DNA of 64,000 nucleotides from Treponema pedis (GTDB lineage: Bacteria; Spirochaetota; Spirochaetia; Treponematales; Treponemataceae): positions 2,163,367 through 2,227,366 of the forward strand of contig NZ_CP045670.1 in the NCBI RefSeq assembly GCF_017161325.1, in the 5' to 3' direction. Below the pieces are notes generated by a model. That model was not told the DNA's origin. It worked only from the letters and a program-made list of their open reading frames with translations, and ran no database searches. Below, piece by piece: positions 28,585-36,758 of this stretch; the stretch's first letter is position 1, and the number at the start of each line of letters is the position of its first letter. A program made the translations under genes and the position numbers.

Positions 28585-29434
28585 TACCGCCCCCGCGTTT
28601 TTTATATATTGCATTTGAACCGCGTATATCCAATTCCGAAATATCCTTATCCAACCCAGTATCGCAAGCAACATCTATAAGAAGCAGCATATAACGGAGA
28701 GTATCTTCGGTTAAAATTTTACTTGTAATAATCGAAAAACGGGTTTTAACCGGATATATTCTTAAATCATACCCTCCGTATCTTCCCGGCTCTATTTTAA
28801 TTTCCGAAACCTCATTTAACAAAACGGGCTGTTTTTTTTGCAAAAGGTCTAGTTGAACAAAAAACTCAGTAAGCCTCTTATTTATCTTCATTCCTGCACG
28901 CGGATTGTTAAAAGTCAACCCCGTAACAATGGGTAAATTACGGGTAACGGCTCCGGAGCCTATTCTAAAAACAACTCCGTCCTTATCTATTTCCATCGGA
29001 ACGGTTTTTCCGTTTATTTCGGCAAAAGAAACGGCAACGGGCTGACGCTCCGCCACCTTAATTGAAATTCTGTCCGGGAATTTTTTTTCCACGGTTACGG
29101 AGGCAATCAGCGGAGAAGAAACCAGCCTTTTTGAAACTGCGGAAGAATTTATACTAAGCCACTTTACCTCTCCCGATAACCCCGAAAGCTTTTGTATTTC
29201 ATACGGACTTAAATTTTCGCAGCCTGAAATTTCTATAATCGCCGCAGAGCGCGAAGGCAAAATAATCGCATAAAAAATAACCTCCACGGCCAATGCAATT
29301 ACAAAAAACATAATAAGAATTTTTATAAGCAGCGGCTTAATTCCGCGTTTTTTTTCCGAACGGAAATTTTTATTTTCAAAATAAATTTCTTCGGAATATT
29401 TATCATGCTCCCAAGAGCAAAAAACATCAGCCAT
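28577..29434 (-). CDS. ftsQ: Cell division protein FtsQ/DivIB
   Basis: A 285-residue bitopic protein. A basic cytoplasmic tail of about 30 residues and one membrane helix (about 34-54) are followed by a POTRA domain (IIEISGCENLSPYEIQKLSG, about 70-140) and a beta domain. FtsQ links early and late divisome proteins. It overlaps ftsW by eight bases and ftsA by eight. Family sequence identity is always low; the order ftsW-ftsQ-ftsA supports the call. Confidence 0.92.
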   Translation of the reverse strand: MADVFCSWEHDKYSEEIYFENKNFRSEKKRGIKPLLIKILIMFFVIALAVEVIFYAIILPSRSAAIIEISGCENLSPYEIQKLSGLSGEVKWLSINSSAVSKRLVSSPLIASVTVEKKFPDRISIKVAERQPVAVSFAEINGKTVPMEIDKDGVVFRIGSGAVTRNLPIVTGLTFNNPRAGMKINKRLTEFFVQLDLLQKKQPVLLNEVSEIKIEPGRYGGYDLRIYPVKTRFSIITSKILTEDTLRYMLLLIDVACDTGLDKDISELDIRGSNAIYKKRGGGNE

Positions 29435-30569
29435 TTACCGAACCTCCCTTATTCACATATCCGGACGCATTTAAAATTAAACCGCATAAACAAAATGAAA
29501 TCACCAAAGATGAACCGCCTGAAGAAAAAAACGGAAGAGGAATCCCCGTTGCAGGCACCAGTTTTGAAACTACGGCGCAATTTAAAAGCGACTGAATTAA
29601 AATACTTGTAGTAGCCCCGAAAGCAATGTAAGAGCCGAACCTGTCCTTACATGTAAATGCAATTTTATATCCCAATACCGCAAAAAAGATTAGAAGAAGC
29701 ATATAGCATGCAACTCCTACAAAACCCATTTCTTCAGCCCAAACCACAAATATAAAATCGGAATATATTTCAGGAACGCTTGCAATTTTTCTTACACCGT
29801 TCCCAAGCCCCTGCCCGAAAAGACCTCCGCTTGTAAGAGCATTAAGCGAAGCTTGAATTTGAAAGCCGGAATTCAAGGGGTCTCTTCCCGGGTCTAAAAA
29901 AGAAAGTACACGCTCCATTCTATATTCCTTCGTTACAACCATTAAAACCAAAATCGGAATAATACAAACCAAACCTTTTAAAAACCAGCTTATAGGAACA
30001 CCGGCCGCAAAAAACATTGTTGTTGCGATTATTAAAATAAAAAGCGAAGAAGAAAAATCATTACCCAAATAAACAAATAAAATAAATAAACTCGTAATAA
30101 GAAAAGGAGGAAAAATCGAAATTAAAGGGTCTTCATATTTATCATTCTTTTTATCGAAGAAATTTGCCAAAAAAAGCAAAACGGAAAATTTAACCGCTTC
30201 GGAAGGCTGAAATTTAAAACCGCCCAACTTTATCCAACGGACAGCCCCGTTGCGCATTTCTCCAAGCCCCGGAATAAAGGGTAAAATGCAAAGTAAAAAG
30301 GTAATTATAACAATTGCGGGAAGCATTTTCCTTATTTTTGAAAAATCCATAAACGTAAAAAACAGCATACCCGCCAAACCGACAACCGCATGCTTTGCCT
30401 GTTTAATAACAAAATACAATTGGTCGTCAAATATACGCTTGGCATAATGAATCGAGCCTGAATATAAGGTCGTATAACCTACACCGAATAAAAGCAGCAC
30501 GGTCATTGCAAAAATAAAATCGTGTTTTTCAGGATTGATATTTTTTTTCGCTGCAATATATTTATTCAT
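29427..30569 (-). CDS. ftsW: Septal peptidoglycan polymerase FtsW
   Basis: A 380-residue SEDS-family protein with about ten membrane helices. It polymerises lipid II at the septum with a partner class B PBP. GNDFSSSLFILIIATTMFFAAG and the C-terminal ATGIPLPFFSSGGSSLV are SEDS signatures. No ftsI/PBP gene lies in this cluster, so its partner must be encoded elsewhere. It overlaps murF and ftsQ. Confidence 0.95.
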   Translation of the reverse strand: MNKYIAAKKNINPEKHDFIFAMTVLLLFGVGYTTLYSGSIHYAKRIFDDQLYFVIKQAKHAVVGLAGMLFFTFMDFSKIRKMLPAIVIITFLLCILPFIPGLGEMRNGAVRWIKLGGFKFQPSEAVKFSVLLFLANFFDKKNDKYEDPLISIFPPFLITSLFILFVYLGNDFSSSLFILIIATTMFFAAGVPISWFLKGLVCIIPILVLMVVTKEYRMERVLSFLDPGRDPLNSGFQIQASLNALTSGGLFGQGLGNGVRKIASVPEIYSDFIFVVWAEEMGFVGVACYMLLLIFFAVLGYKIAFTCKDRFGSYIAFGATTSILIQSLLNCAVVSKLVPATGIPLPFFSSGGSSLVISFCLCGLILNASGYVNKGGSVNG

Positions 30570-32001
30570 TCCCCGCCTCCGGTTTTAACACCTCTTCCAA
30601 TCTCTCAAGCTCCAAGCCCCGCGAACCTTTTAATAAAACAAAATCGCCTTTATTTAAATTTTCTTTAAGCGTATTTTTTAAATTTTCAAATTCGTCCGTT
30701 TTAAATATGAACACTCTTTTATTTTTTTTATCGCAGTTTTTTAATACGAAAGCAAATTCATCTCCGAAAAAATAAATTATATCCGCTTCCGAAGATAAGA
30801 CTTTTTCGGCAATCAGCTTATGACTTGCCTCCGATTCTTTACCCAATTCACGCATCGAGGCTAAAACATAATGCTTAACCCCTTCGGATTTTACCGAATT
30901 GCAAAAATCAATCGCCTCGCTCATAGAATCGGGGTTTGCATTATAACAATCAAAAAAACAGGTCGCAAGCCCGCGGATAATCTGAGATCTACCGAACAGA
31001 GGCCGCACGGCTTCCAACCCTTTTTTAATTTCACTTGCGGAAAAATTATCTTTTTCCGCCAAAGCGATACACGCCGCAGCATTGTCTATATTGTATTTTC
31101 CCGCAAGCGGGAATAAAATTTTTTCGTCTTTGTAAAATATAACGGAGCCTTCCGTTCCGTTCTCTTCTATTTTTTTTATATTGGAATTTTTATCCGCGGA
31201 ATAAACATAAATCTTTCCGGCGGGAACGCTTTTTAAAAATTCCGTAAACTTACAATCGGGAACAAAGCCTATGCAATTATCCGTAAAATTTGAAAAAATT
31301 TCCTTTTTTTCCTCAGCAATTGCCTTTTTCGTGCCGAGAATACCGATATGGGCGGAACCTATGTTTGTAATAATCGCAGCGTTTGGTAAAAGAATATTTG
31401 CAAGCTCCGCAATCTCACCTTTTCTATTCATACCGAGCTCGAAAATTCCGACTTCGTGCTCCGGACGTACCGTAAAAACCGAAAGAGGTAGCCCCGTTTC
31501 CGAATTTAAATTACCCTTATTTACTGCGGTATTATATTTTAAAGAATAAATCGAAGCTAAAATTTCTTTCGTAGTAGTTTTTCCGCTTGAGCCCGTTACA
31601 CCTATTTTATAAAGGCTCGGGAATTTCGTTAAATAAAATTTTGATGCCGCCTGAAGAGCATATAAATTGTTTTTTACCGTAATACAGCAAGCGTAATATT
31701 TTTTACACAATTTCTCAAGCGTAATCTTATTTTCTTCAAACCTTACATATTCGGTATCGGCAAAAAAACAAACGGCACCGTTTTTTAAAGCGTCTTCAAT
31801 GTAAATATGACCGTCCTGTTTTTCTCCTCGTAAAGGAACAAAAAGAGAATTGGGCCTTACACCTCTACTGTCGATTACAACGGAGGTAAAACCGTTTACC
31901 GGCGAAAAATTAAACAAAATACTTCCGCCGGTACTTTTTACAAGCTCATCAAAAAATAAAAGAGTAAACTCACGATTTAAATTATCCGAATCAAAAGCCA
32001 T
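30562..32001 (-). CDS. murF: UDP-MurNAc-tripeptide:D-Ala-D-Ala ligase MurF
   Basis: A 479-residue Mur ligase that adds D-Ala-D-Ala to the cytoplasmic cell wall precursor. The ATP site GVTGSSGKTTTKE begins at residue 134; FELGMNRKGEIAEL and DCYNANPDSM are MurF-specific. It lies between ftsL and ftsW with short overlaps on both sides. A GAAGGAG ribosome site precedes the ATG. Other mur genes and mraY are absent from this cluster. Confidence 0.96.
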   Translation of the reverse strand: MAFDSDNLNREFTLLFFDELVKSTGGSILFNFSPVNGFTSVVIDSRGVRPNSLFVPLRGEKQDGHIYIEDALKNGAVCFFADTEYVRFEENKITLEKLCKKYYACCITVKNNLYALQAASKFYLTKFPSLYKIGVTGSSGKTTTKEILASIYSLKYNTAVNKGNLNSETGLPLSVFTVRPEHEVGIFELGMNRKGEIAELANILLPNAAIITNIGSAHIGILGTKKAIAEEKKEIFSNFTDNCIGFVPDCKFTEFLKSVPAGKIYVYSADKNSNIKKIEENGTEGSVIFYKDEKILFPLAGKYNIDNAAACIALAEKDNFSASEIKKGLEAVRPLFGRSQIIRGLATCFFDCYNANPDSMSEAIDFCNSVKSEGVKHYVLASMRELGKESEASHKLIAEKVLSSEADIIYFFGDEFAFVLKNCDKKNKRVFIFKTDEFENLKNTLKENLNKGDFVLLKGSRGLELERLEEVLKPEAGNE

Positions 32002-32275
32002 GTTTCTCCTTCGAAATTTCTATACGTAAAATTTCCGCAGACCTAGCTTTCCGCATTTTTAATTCTTCCACAGCAATCCTTTCTATACGCTCAGGCTTCG
32101 ATAAAATTGAAATACCGGAAATCTTTCTTTTATTTTCTTCGATTATTCTTATCTGTTCCTTATCGTAATCCTTCATTTCCCGCTCTACAGCGGAATATCT
32201 TGAAGACTGTAAAACCACAGCGAACAACAAAAGAGGAATCAACATAGTTAACACGACGGCGCTAATTTTTTTCAT
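31991..32275 (-). CDS. ftsL: FtsL-like divisome protein
   Basis: A 94-residue protein with a membrane helix at about residues 4-24 and a coiled coil after it. The C-terminal stretch SKPERIERIAVEELKMRKA resembles the FtsL pattern in which a short motif follows the coiled coil. It lies between rsmH and murF, exactly where ftsL is found in division clusters, and its ATG overlaps the rsmH stop (ATGA). Sequence conservation is weak, so the call leans on topology and position. Confidence 0.82.
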   Translation of the reverse strand: MKKISAVVLTMLIPLLLFAVVLQSSRYSAVEREMKDYDKEQIRIIEENKRKISGISILSKPERIERIAVEELKMRKARSAEILRIEISKEKHGF

Positions 32276-33232
32276 TTTGAACTCTCCTTACACCCGATTT
32301 TTTGAACGGCACGCAGTCTTGCACTGCGTGAAGGAGGATTATTTTTAATCTCCTCTTCCGAAGGCTCAATTCCTTTTTTAGTCAAAACAACAGCCCTGGC
32401 CCTTCCCCCACACTTACATATCGGCACATTATCGGGGCAAGTACAGTTTTTTCCCAACTCTCTAAAATATAATTTTACAATCCTGTCTTCAAGAGAATGA
32501 AAACTTATAACACCCAATTTACCTCCGGGCTCAAGAGCGGAAAACGCAAGCTCCAAAAGAGACGGAAGTCTGTTTAACTCTTCGTTTACGGCAATACGCA
32601 AGGCTTGAAAAGTCTTTGTTGCCGGGTGAAGTTTTCCGTGTCTACAGTTTTGAGGTACGGCATAATAAATACAATCGGCCAAATCTTTTGCAGTTTGAAA
32701 TCTTACCTCTTCGCGCCTTAAAACTATTTTTGCCGCAATTTTACGGGAATAACGCTCTTCACCGTAATTAAAAATCAAATCCGCCAAAGCCTTAAGCCTT
32801 TTCGGAATACGTATTTACAATATCGGCGGCACTTATTTTTGAAGAAGAATTAAGACGCATATCCAACGGTTCGTCCGCAGAAAAAGAAAACCCCCTTCCC
32901 GATTCCGTATAATGAAACATTGAAATTCCCAAATCCAAAAGGATAATATCGGGTCTTTGTAAATCTTCAGGATAGTTTTTAAAAAAATCATCGGACCAGC
33001 CTAAATAAAATTTTACACGCTCTCCGAAAGGCGACAACCTTTCCTTCGCTTTTTTTTGAATTGCGGCATCGGCGTCTATTCCTACGGCATTAAGATGAGG
33101 ATATGTTTTTAAAAATGCTTCCGTATGTCCGCCTTCTCCCAATGTTCCGTCTACAAAAAGATTATCGGAACCGGCAGGTTTTAAGATTTTAAGACATTCA
33201 TCAAGCAATACGGACGTATGAACAATTTTCAT
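32272..33232 (-). pseudogene. rsmH: rsmH (mraW) 16S rRNA methyltransferase, split by a 7-bp tandem duplication
   Basis: RsmH methylates N4 of C1402 in 16S rRNA. The first 146 codons (start 33232) carry the SAM-binding part (VDGTLGEGGHTEAFL, GIDADAA, DIILLDLGIS) and end in a stop after IVNTYSEKA. The remaining 171 codons, in another frame, start ADLIFNYGEERYSRKIA. At the junction AAGGCTT is present twice in tandem (32787-32800). Removing one copy gives TYSEKALADLIFNYGEE, the normal RsmH sequence, and a protein of 317 residues, the usual length. A TTG codon five bases after the stop might allow reinitiation. It could be a mutation, a reversible switch or an assembly error. Confidence 0.85.
32787..32800. 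repeat. 7-bp tandem duplication inside rsmH
   Basis: The plus strand reads AAGCCTTAAGCCTT, two perfect copies of AAGCCTT. Its length is not a multiple of three and it sits exactly at the break in rsmH. Confidence 0.9.
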
Positions 33233-33237
33233 ATAAA

Positions 33238-33672
33238 CTATAAACCGATTGTACCTAAGCCTTCGGCAGCTTCCAAAAAGCCGGACTCGCTCTCCTTCAA
33301 ATAATTTTCATATTTTTTTTCGTCCCACAATTCAAAATACTTTGAAAGCCCTAAAATTATACAATCCTTTTCGAGCCCAGCATATTCCCGTAAACTCTGC
33401 GGAACCGAGAGTCTTCCGGTCTTGTCAAATTCTATTTCCTGTGCCGGCGCAATTAACCTTCTTGTAACAATACGAGACTCGGTTTTGAATAATGAAGCCT
33501 TAGCCATAATTTCGTCGGAAAGTTTTTGCCATTCTTCGGGAGTAAAAAGCCAAAGACAGCTGTCGATTCCGCGCGTTATAATAAGGCGCGCTTCGGGTAA
33601 TCCTGAACGTATTTTAGCAGGAAACATAATTCTACCTTTTTCATCGAGAGTATTCTTATATTCGCCTGTCAT
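33238..33672 (-). CDS. mraZ: Transcriptional regulator MraZ
   Basis: A 144-residue SpoVT/AbrB-like DNA-binding protein that controls the division cluster, usually by repressing its own operon. MTGEYKNTLDEKGRIMFPAK is the canonical N-terminus with the first DxKGR motif; FDKTGRLSVPQSLREYAG carries the second. The ATG at 33672 is chosen because longer in-frame readings run back through the promoter and operator. The gene is first in the division cluster and lies directly below its own binding boxes. Confidence 0.95.
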   Translation of the reverse strand: MTGEYKNTLDEKGRIMFPAKIRSGLPEARLIITRGIDSCLWLFTPEEWQKLSDEIMAKASLFKTESRIVTRRLIAPAQEIEFDKTGRLSVPQSLREYAGLEKDCIILGLSKYFELWDEKKYENYLKESESGFLEAAEGLGTIGL

Positions 33673-33681
33673 AACGCAGTT

Positions 33682-33719
33682 TACCACTTTATTCCACCTT
33701 TTGCCACTTTTCGGCACTT
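33682..33719 (-). promoter_or_regulatory. MraZ operator: four 10-bp-spaced boxes
   Basis: On the minus strand GTGCC, GTGGC, GTGGA and GTGGT occur in direct repeat at an exact 10-bp pitch, each preceded by AA or AG. This is the known architecture of MraZ boxes (direct repeats with one helical turn of spacing). They lie between the predicted transcription start and the mraZ start codon, so binding would block transcription or clearance. Confidence 0.88.
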
Positions 33720-33725
33720 GTTTAC

Positions 33726-33753
33726 ATTTTATCACAAAATTTAAGAATGTCAA
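33726..33753 (-). promoter_or_regulatory. Promoter of the mraZ/division cluster
   Basis: On the minus strand TTGACA (33748-33753) is followed after 16 bases by TAAAAT (33726-33731). The predicted start lies at the edge of the MraZ boxes, giving a leader of about 45 bases. This is the only clear promoter I can see for the long array that follows. Confidence 0.82.
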
Positions 33754-33940
33754 GTATTTTTTATAAAAAAAGTGAAAAAAATACAAATTTTTTGTAAAAA
33801 AAATGCAAAATTAAGAGAAAATCGTCTGTAAATTCGATAAAAAAGAGAGAGCCGATAATTTTTTTTAACTTTTAAGTGTTTTAAATTTATTATAGGTTAA
33901 TTTAAAAATAGGAGACGCTCTATACTTAAAAGTCCGTCGT

Positions 33941-34801
33941 TTATGACAGCCGTTTTATAATACCGTCCGTTAGAGCCTCAAGGCCGGAGACGCTCTCGGT
34001 TAAGTATAGGTGAGGTTCGATTTGCTCCAATTCCAAAAGAAGGAAATTGTCGTTTTCGTCTTTTAAGTAATCAACCCTCATATAAAGGGGAAGGCTTTCC
34101 AACTTTGAAAGTATGTTTCGGATAAAAGATTTTTCTTTTTCGGAAGTTTGTACGGAAGTTGAGGAGCCGCCGAAATGTTTATGAATTAAAAAACCGCCCT
34201 TTGCCGGAGTTTTTTTCACAGTTAATGTTATTTTTCCGTCTATGACTATTGAAGAGTGCTCGCCGAAAGTTTCAATTGAAGAAATATATTTTTGAATTAA
34301 AGGAAGTTTTCCTTTTCCGATAATATCCGAGCAAGCGGCTTTTATCTTTTCTTCTTCATCTATTGAATATCTGTAAGTATCTTTTCCGCTTGCACTGATA
34401 TTCGGTTTTATAACTACTTTTTTCCATTCCGAAGGAATATTGAGGTTATTAAGGTTATCAGCCGTAACGGTAGGCGTGATTTTAATTCCGGTTGTTTGTA
34501 AATCAAGTAAATACCGCTTATCGGAATTTTTTTCAATAATGTCGAGCGGATTATATAATAATGAAGAGTTTTCTATTTTTTTCATTTGCCGCAAAAATTC
34601 GGTAAGACGGCCGTCGTAATCCCAACAGGAGCGGATTATAGCCAAGTCATATTCGGAAAAATCCGTTGAGGTATCGCTCCAAACCGTAATATCGGCAAGG
34701 TATCCCCTGTTTTGCAGCTCGTTTTGTAAAAGTAAATCGTCTTTTGTAGGCTGTTTTTTATATTCGCCGCTTACCAAGATAGCAATTTTTTTTCTTTTCA
34801 T
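33941..34801 (-). CDS. ATP-grasp superfamily protein
   Basis: A 286-residue cytoplasmic protein with an N-terminal Rossmann-like part (KKIAILVSGEYKKQPTKDD) and an ATP-grasp fold. VVIKPNISASGKDTYRYS is the glycine-rich ATP loop (about residues 130-148), and the C-terminal LLLELEQIEPHLYL carries metal-binding acidic residues. It resembles RimK/glutathione-synthetase-like and DcsG-like ligases, which join a carboxylate to an amine or thiol. The substrate cannot be told. It stands alone between mraZ and gdhA. Confidence 0.72.
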   Translation of the reverse strand: MKRKKIAILVSGEYKKQPTKDDLLLQNELQNRGYLADITVWSDTSTDFSEYDLAIIRSCWDYDGRLTEFLRQMKKIENSSLLYNPLDIIEKNSDKRYLLDLQTTGIKITPTVTADNLNNLNIPSEWKKVVIKPNISASGKDTYRYSIDEEEKIKAACSDIIGKGKLPLIQKYISSIETFGEHSSIVIDGKITLTVKKTPAKGGFLIHKHFGGSSTSVQTSEKEKSFIRNILSKLESLPLYMRVDYLKDENDNFLLLELEQIEPHLYLTESVSGLEALTDGIIKRLS

Positions 34802-34909
34802 TTTTAACCCCTCCCAGTATATTCAAAGCCTATAAACTTAAAAGTATATCTAAAAAAAGACGAAGCTGCAAGCCTTTTAAATATGGATAACCTTTAAACT
34901 GTATGCTTA

Positions 34910-36160
34910 TTAAAAACCGGCAGCGTTACGTGCTTCCGCCAACTGTTTTAAAGCTTTTATATAACAGGCCTTTCTCATAGTAACCTTATATTCTTCTTTT
35001 AAATTCCATACAAAATCAAAGGCTTTTTTAATTTTTTCACATAGGCGGTTATTTACTTCTTCTTCACTCCAATAAAAGCCCTGTAAATTTTGAACCCATT
35101 CAAAATACGAAACAATTACCCCTCCGGCATTTGCAAGTATATCCGGAACTATAATAATATCTTTATTCTGTAAAATAATATCCGCTTCCGGGCTTACAGG
35201 TCCGTTTGCGGCTTCAACTATTATAGGAGCCTTTATTTTCTCGGCATTTAATTCGGTAATTTGATTTTCCAAAGCGGCGGGAATTAAAATATCGGTTTCA
35301 AGTTCCAAAAGCTCGGCGGAAGAAATATGCTTAAAATCGCCAGTCAAAGTATCAAGCCTTTTTTTATTTTTTATATGAGCCGTAACGGCTGGAATATCGA
35401 GTCCGTTTTCATTATAAATTGCTCCCGAACTGTTGCCCGCAGCAATAATTTTAGCACCTTCTTTAAACATAAGTTCCGCCGTAACACCGCCTGCGTTTCC
35501 CAAACCCTGAATAACAACCCTCTGTCCTTTTAAAGTTTTATTTAAACGTTTTAATACTTCAATACAGGCAACCGTAACTCCGCGGCCTGTAGCTTCAGCC
35601 CTTCCGAGAGAACCGCCTAAAGCAACAGGCTTGCCCGTTATAACGGCAGGCGTAAACTCGCCGACCGCCGCACTATATGTATCGGCAATCCAAGCCATAA
35701 TTTTCGCATTTGTACCCACATCGGGTGCAGGAATATCAATATGGGGGCCGATAAATTTGGCTATCCGTCTTGCATACCCGCGGGTTAATTTTTCAAGCTC
35801 GTTTTCCGAAAGTTCCGAAGGGTTCACGGATATACCGCCCTTGCCTCCTCCGTAAGGAATATCGGCAACGGCACACTTAAAAGTCATCCATGCCGAAAGA
35901 GCGCGGACTTCATCAATATCCACATCTTTATGAAACCGTATGCCGCCCTTTGCGGGGCCTCTTAAAGTAGAATGTTGAACTCTATAGCCGTTAAATACCT
36001 TTACACGGCCTGAGTCCATAACTACCGGTATGGAAACATGAAGCTCTCTTTCGGGGCTGAGCAAAGTAATATAATCGTCTTCTTTTAAACCTGCCGTTTT
36101 TGCGGCATCTTCTATAGTTAAAACGAGTTTTTCGTAAGTATTTCCCATAAAATTCCTCAT
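34910..36160 (-). CDS. gdhA: Glutamate dehydrogenase
   Basis: A protein of about 412-416 residues that interconverts glutamate and 2-oxoglutarate plus ammonia. The active-site segment GPAKGGIRFHKDVD with its catalytic Lys, then PYGGGKGGI, is present at about residues 65-110; GLGNAGGVTAELM is the Rossmann dinucleotide loop. The sequence is of the Clostridium/Thermotoga catabolic type. The Met at residue 5 (36148) has AGGA at proper spacing and is the likely start. A cobalamin riboswitch lies about 325 bases upstream on the same strand; whether it affects gdhA is open. Confidence 0.93.
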   Translation of the reverse strand: MRNFMGNTYEKLVLTIEDAAKTAGLKEDDYITLLSPERELHVSIPVVMDSGRVKVFNGYRVQHSTLRGPAKGGIRFHKDVDIDEVRALSAWMTFKCAVADIPYGGGKGGISVNPSELSENELEKLTRGYARRIAKFIGPHIDIPAPDVGTNAKIMAWIADTYSAAVGEFTPAVITGKPVALGGSLGRAEATGRGVTVACIEVLKRLNKTLKGQRVVIQGLGNAGGVTAELMFKEGAKIIAAGNSSGAIYNENGLDIPAVTAHIKNKKRLDTLTGDFKHISSAELLELETDILIPAALENQITELNAEKIKAPIIVEAANGPVSPEADIILQNKDIIIVPDILANAGGVIVSYFEWVQNLQGFYWSEEEVNNRLCEKIKKAFDFVWNLKEEYKVTMRKACYIKALKQLAEARNAAGF

Positions 36161-36484
36161 TACAAAAGTTTTAAATTCTTAAGGAGCTTCCCCTTATGCA
36201 TATCCAAAACCTTACGGACTTTCTTACAGTTAAAGAAAACGATTTCGGCCGCAGGTATTGAAAAGGTAAAACATAAAATTTAACCGGAAATTATGTATAT
36301 TCTAAGGGTATCGGAGAATATACGTGTGAAATGCATAAGAAAACTTGACAAAATCTTATACAACAGCACAAGGAGCAATATTCCGGAAAAATATAAATGT
36401 AAACACGATAAATTCTTGCAGGTAACTCCGTATCCAGGCGGAGCACTGCACGGACAAAGACGGGCGTCTTTACCCTCATAGTCA
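36161..36484 (-). other. Gene-poor leader region downstream of the B12 riboswitch
   Basis: Between the riboswitch and gdhA there is no convincing gene. An ATG directly after the aptamer opens a 64-codon frame (36291-36485) with Cys- and Tyr-rich, low-quality sequence, and other frames are equally short. Two small hairpins follow the aptamer (AAAGAC-GCCC-GTCTTT near 36454-36469, and CTCCG/CGGAG near 36427-36444), perhaps the expression platform. This may be an untranslated RNA, a decayed B12-related gene, or a long gdhA leader. Confidence 0.5.
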
Positions 36485-36660
36485 TTGGCAGGTCTTACGG
36501 CTCGGAGGTCATCGCTTGTTTCCGCCTTCCCGGGCTATATTTAAATATCCCAGTGGCAATTTTGAAAACACGCTATCTCCTTACGTCAGCCGGACTGCTC
36601 AGGACTTTCACCTGATTCCCTTTTCACCGCTTCCCTTAAGAAACGGCACCAAGACCGAAA
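36485..36660 (-). ncRNA. Cobalamin (B12) riboswitch
   Basis: The minus strand contains the ordered conserved parts of a cobalamin aptamer: GGTGCC near 36650, the core AAAAGGGAATCAGGTG followed by AAAGTCCTGAGCAGTCC (about 36590-36626), GCCACTG (36551-36557), and the B12-box end GAGCCGTAAGACCTGCC (about 36487-36503). The element is normally used to switch off B12 synthesis or uptake genes when adenosylcobalamin is present. Here it has its own promoter and no recognisable B12 gene follows. Confidence 0.88.
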
Positions 36661-36671
36661 TCGCTGTAATA

Positions 36672-36700
36672 ATACTACCCGATTATTACACCGTTGTCAA
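36672..36700 (-). promoter_or_regulatory. Promoter of the cobalamin riboswitch RNA
   Basis: On the minus strand TTGACA (36695-36700) is followed after 17 bases by TAGTAT (36672-36677). The aptamer begins just downstream, so the RNA has its own start, independent of the gene at 36759-38063. Confidence 0.7.
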
Positions 36701-36758
36701 CCTCCTGAATCAAATCCGCAACCGATAAACTCAAATTAAGGTACGCTTCCCCTTCCCG

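Noticed and set aside
28585-28674. A 30-residue N-terminal extension of FtsA
   Set aside because: It lies wholly inside ftsQ and does not resemble FtsA; the coupled ATG at 28584 gives the standard start.
33673-33786. A 38-residue N-terminal extension of MraZ
   Set aside because: It would be encoded by the promoter and the MraZ boxes; the family N-terminus starts at 33672.
36291-36485. A 64-codon gene right after the cobalamin riboswitch
   Set aside because: It has poor composition, no known similarity and no proper ribosome site; kept only as a possibility in the riboswitch finding.
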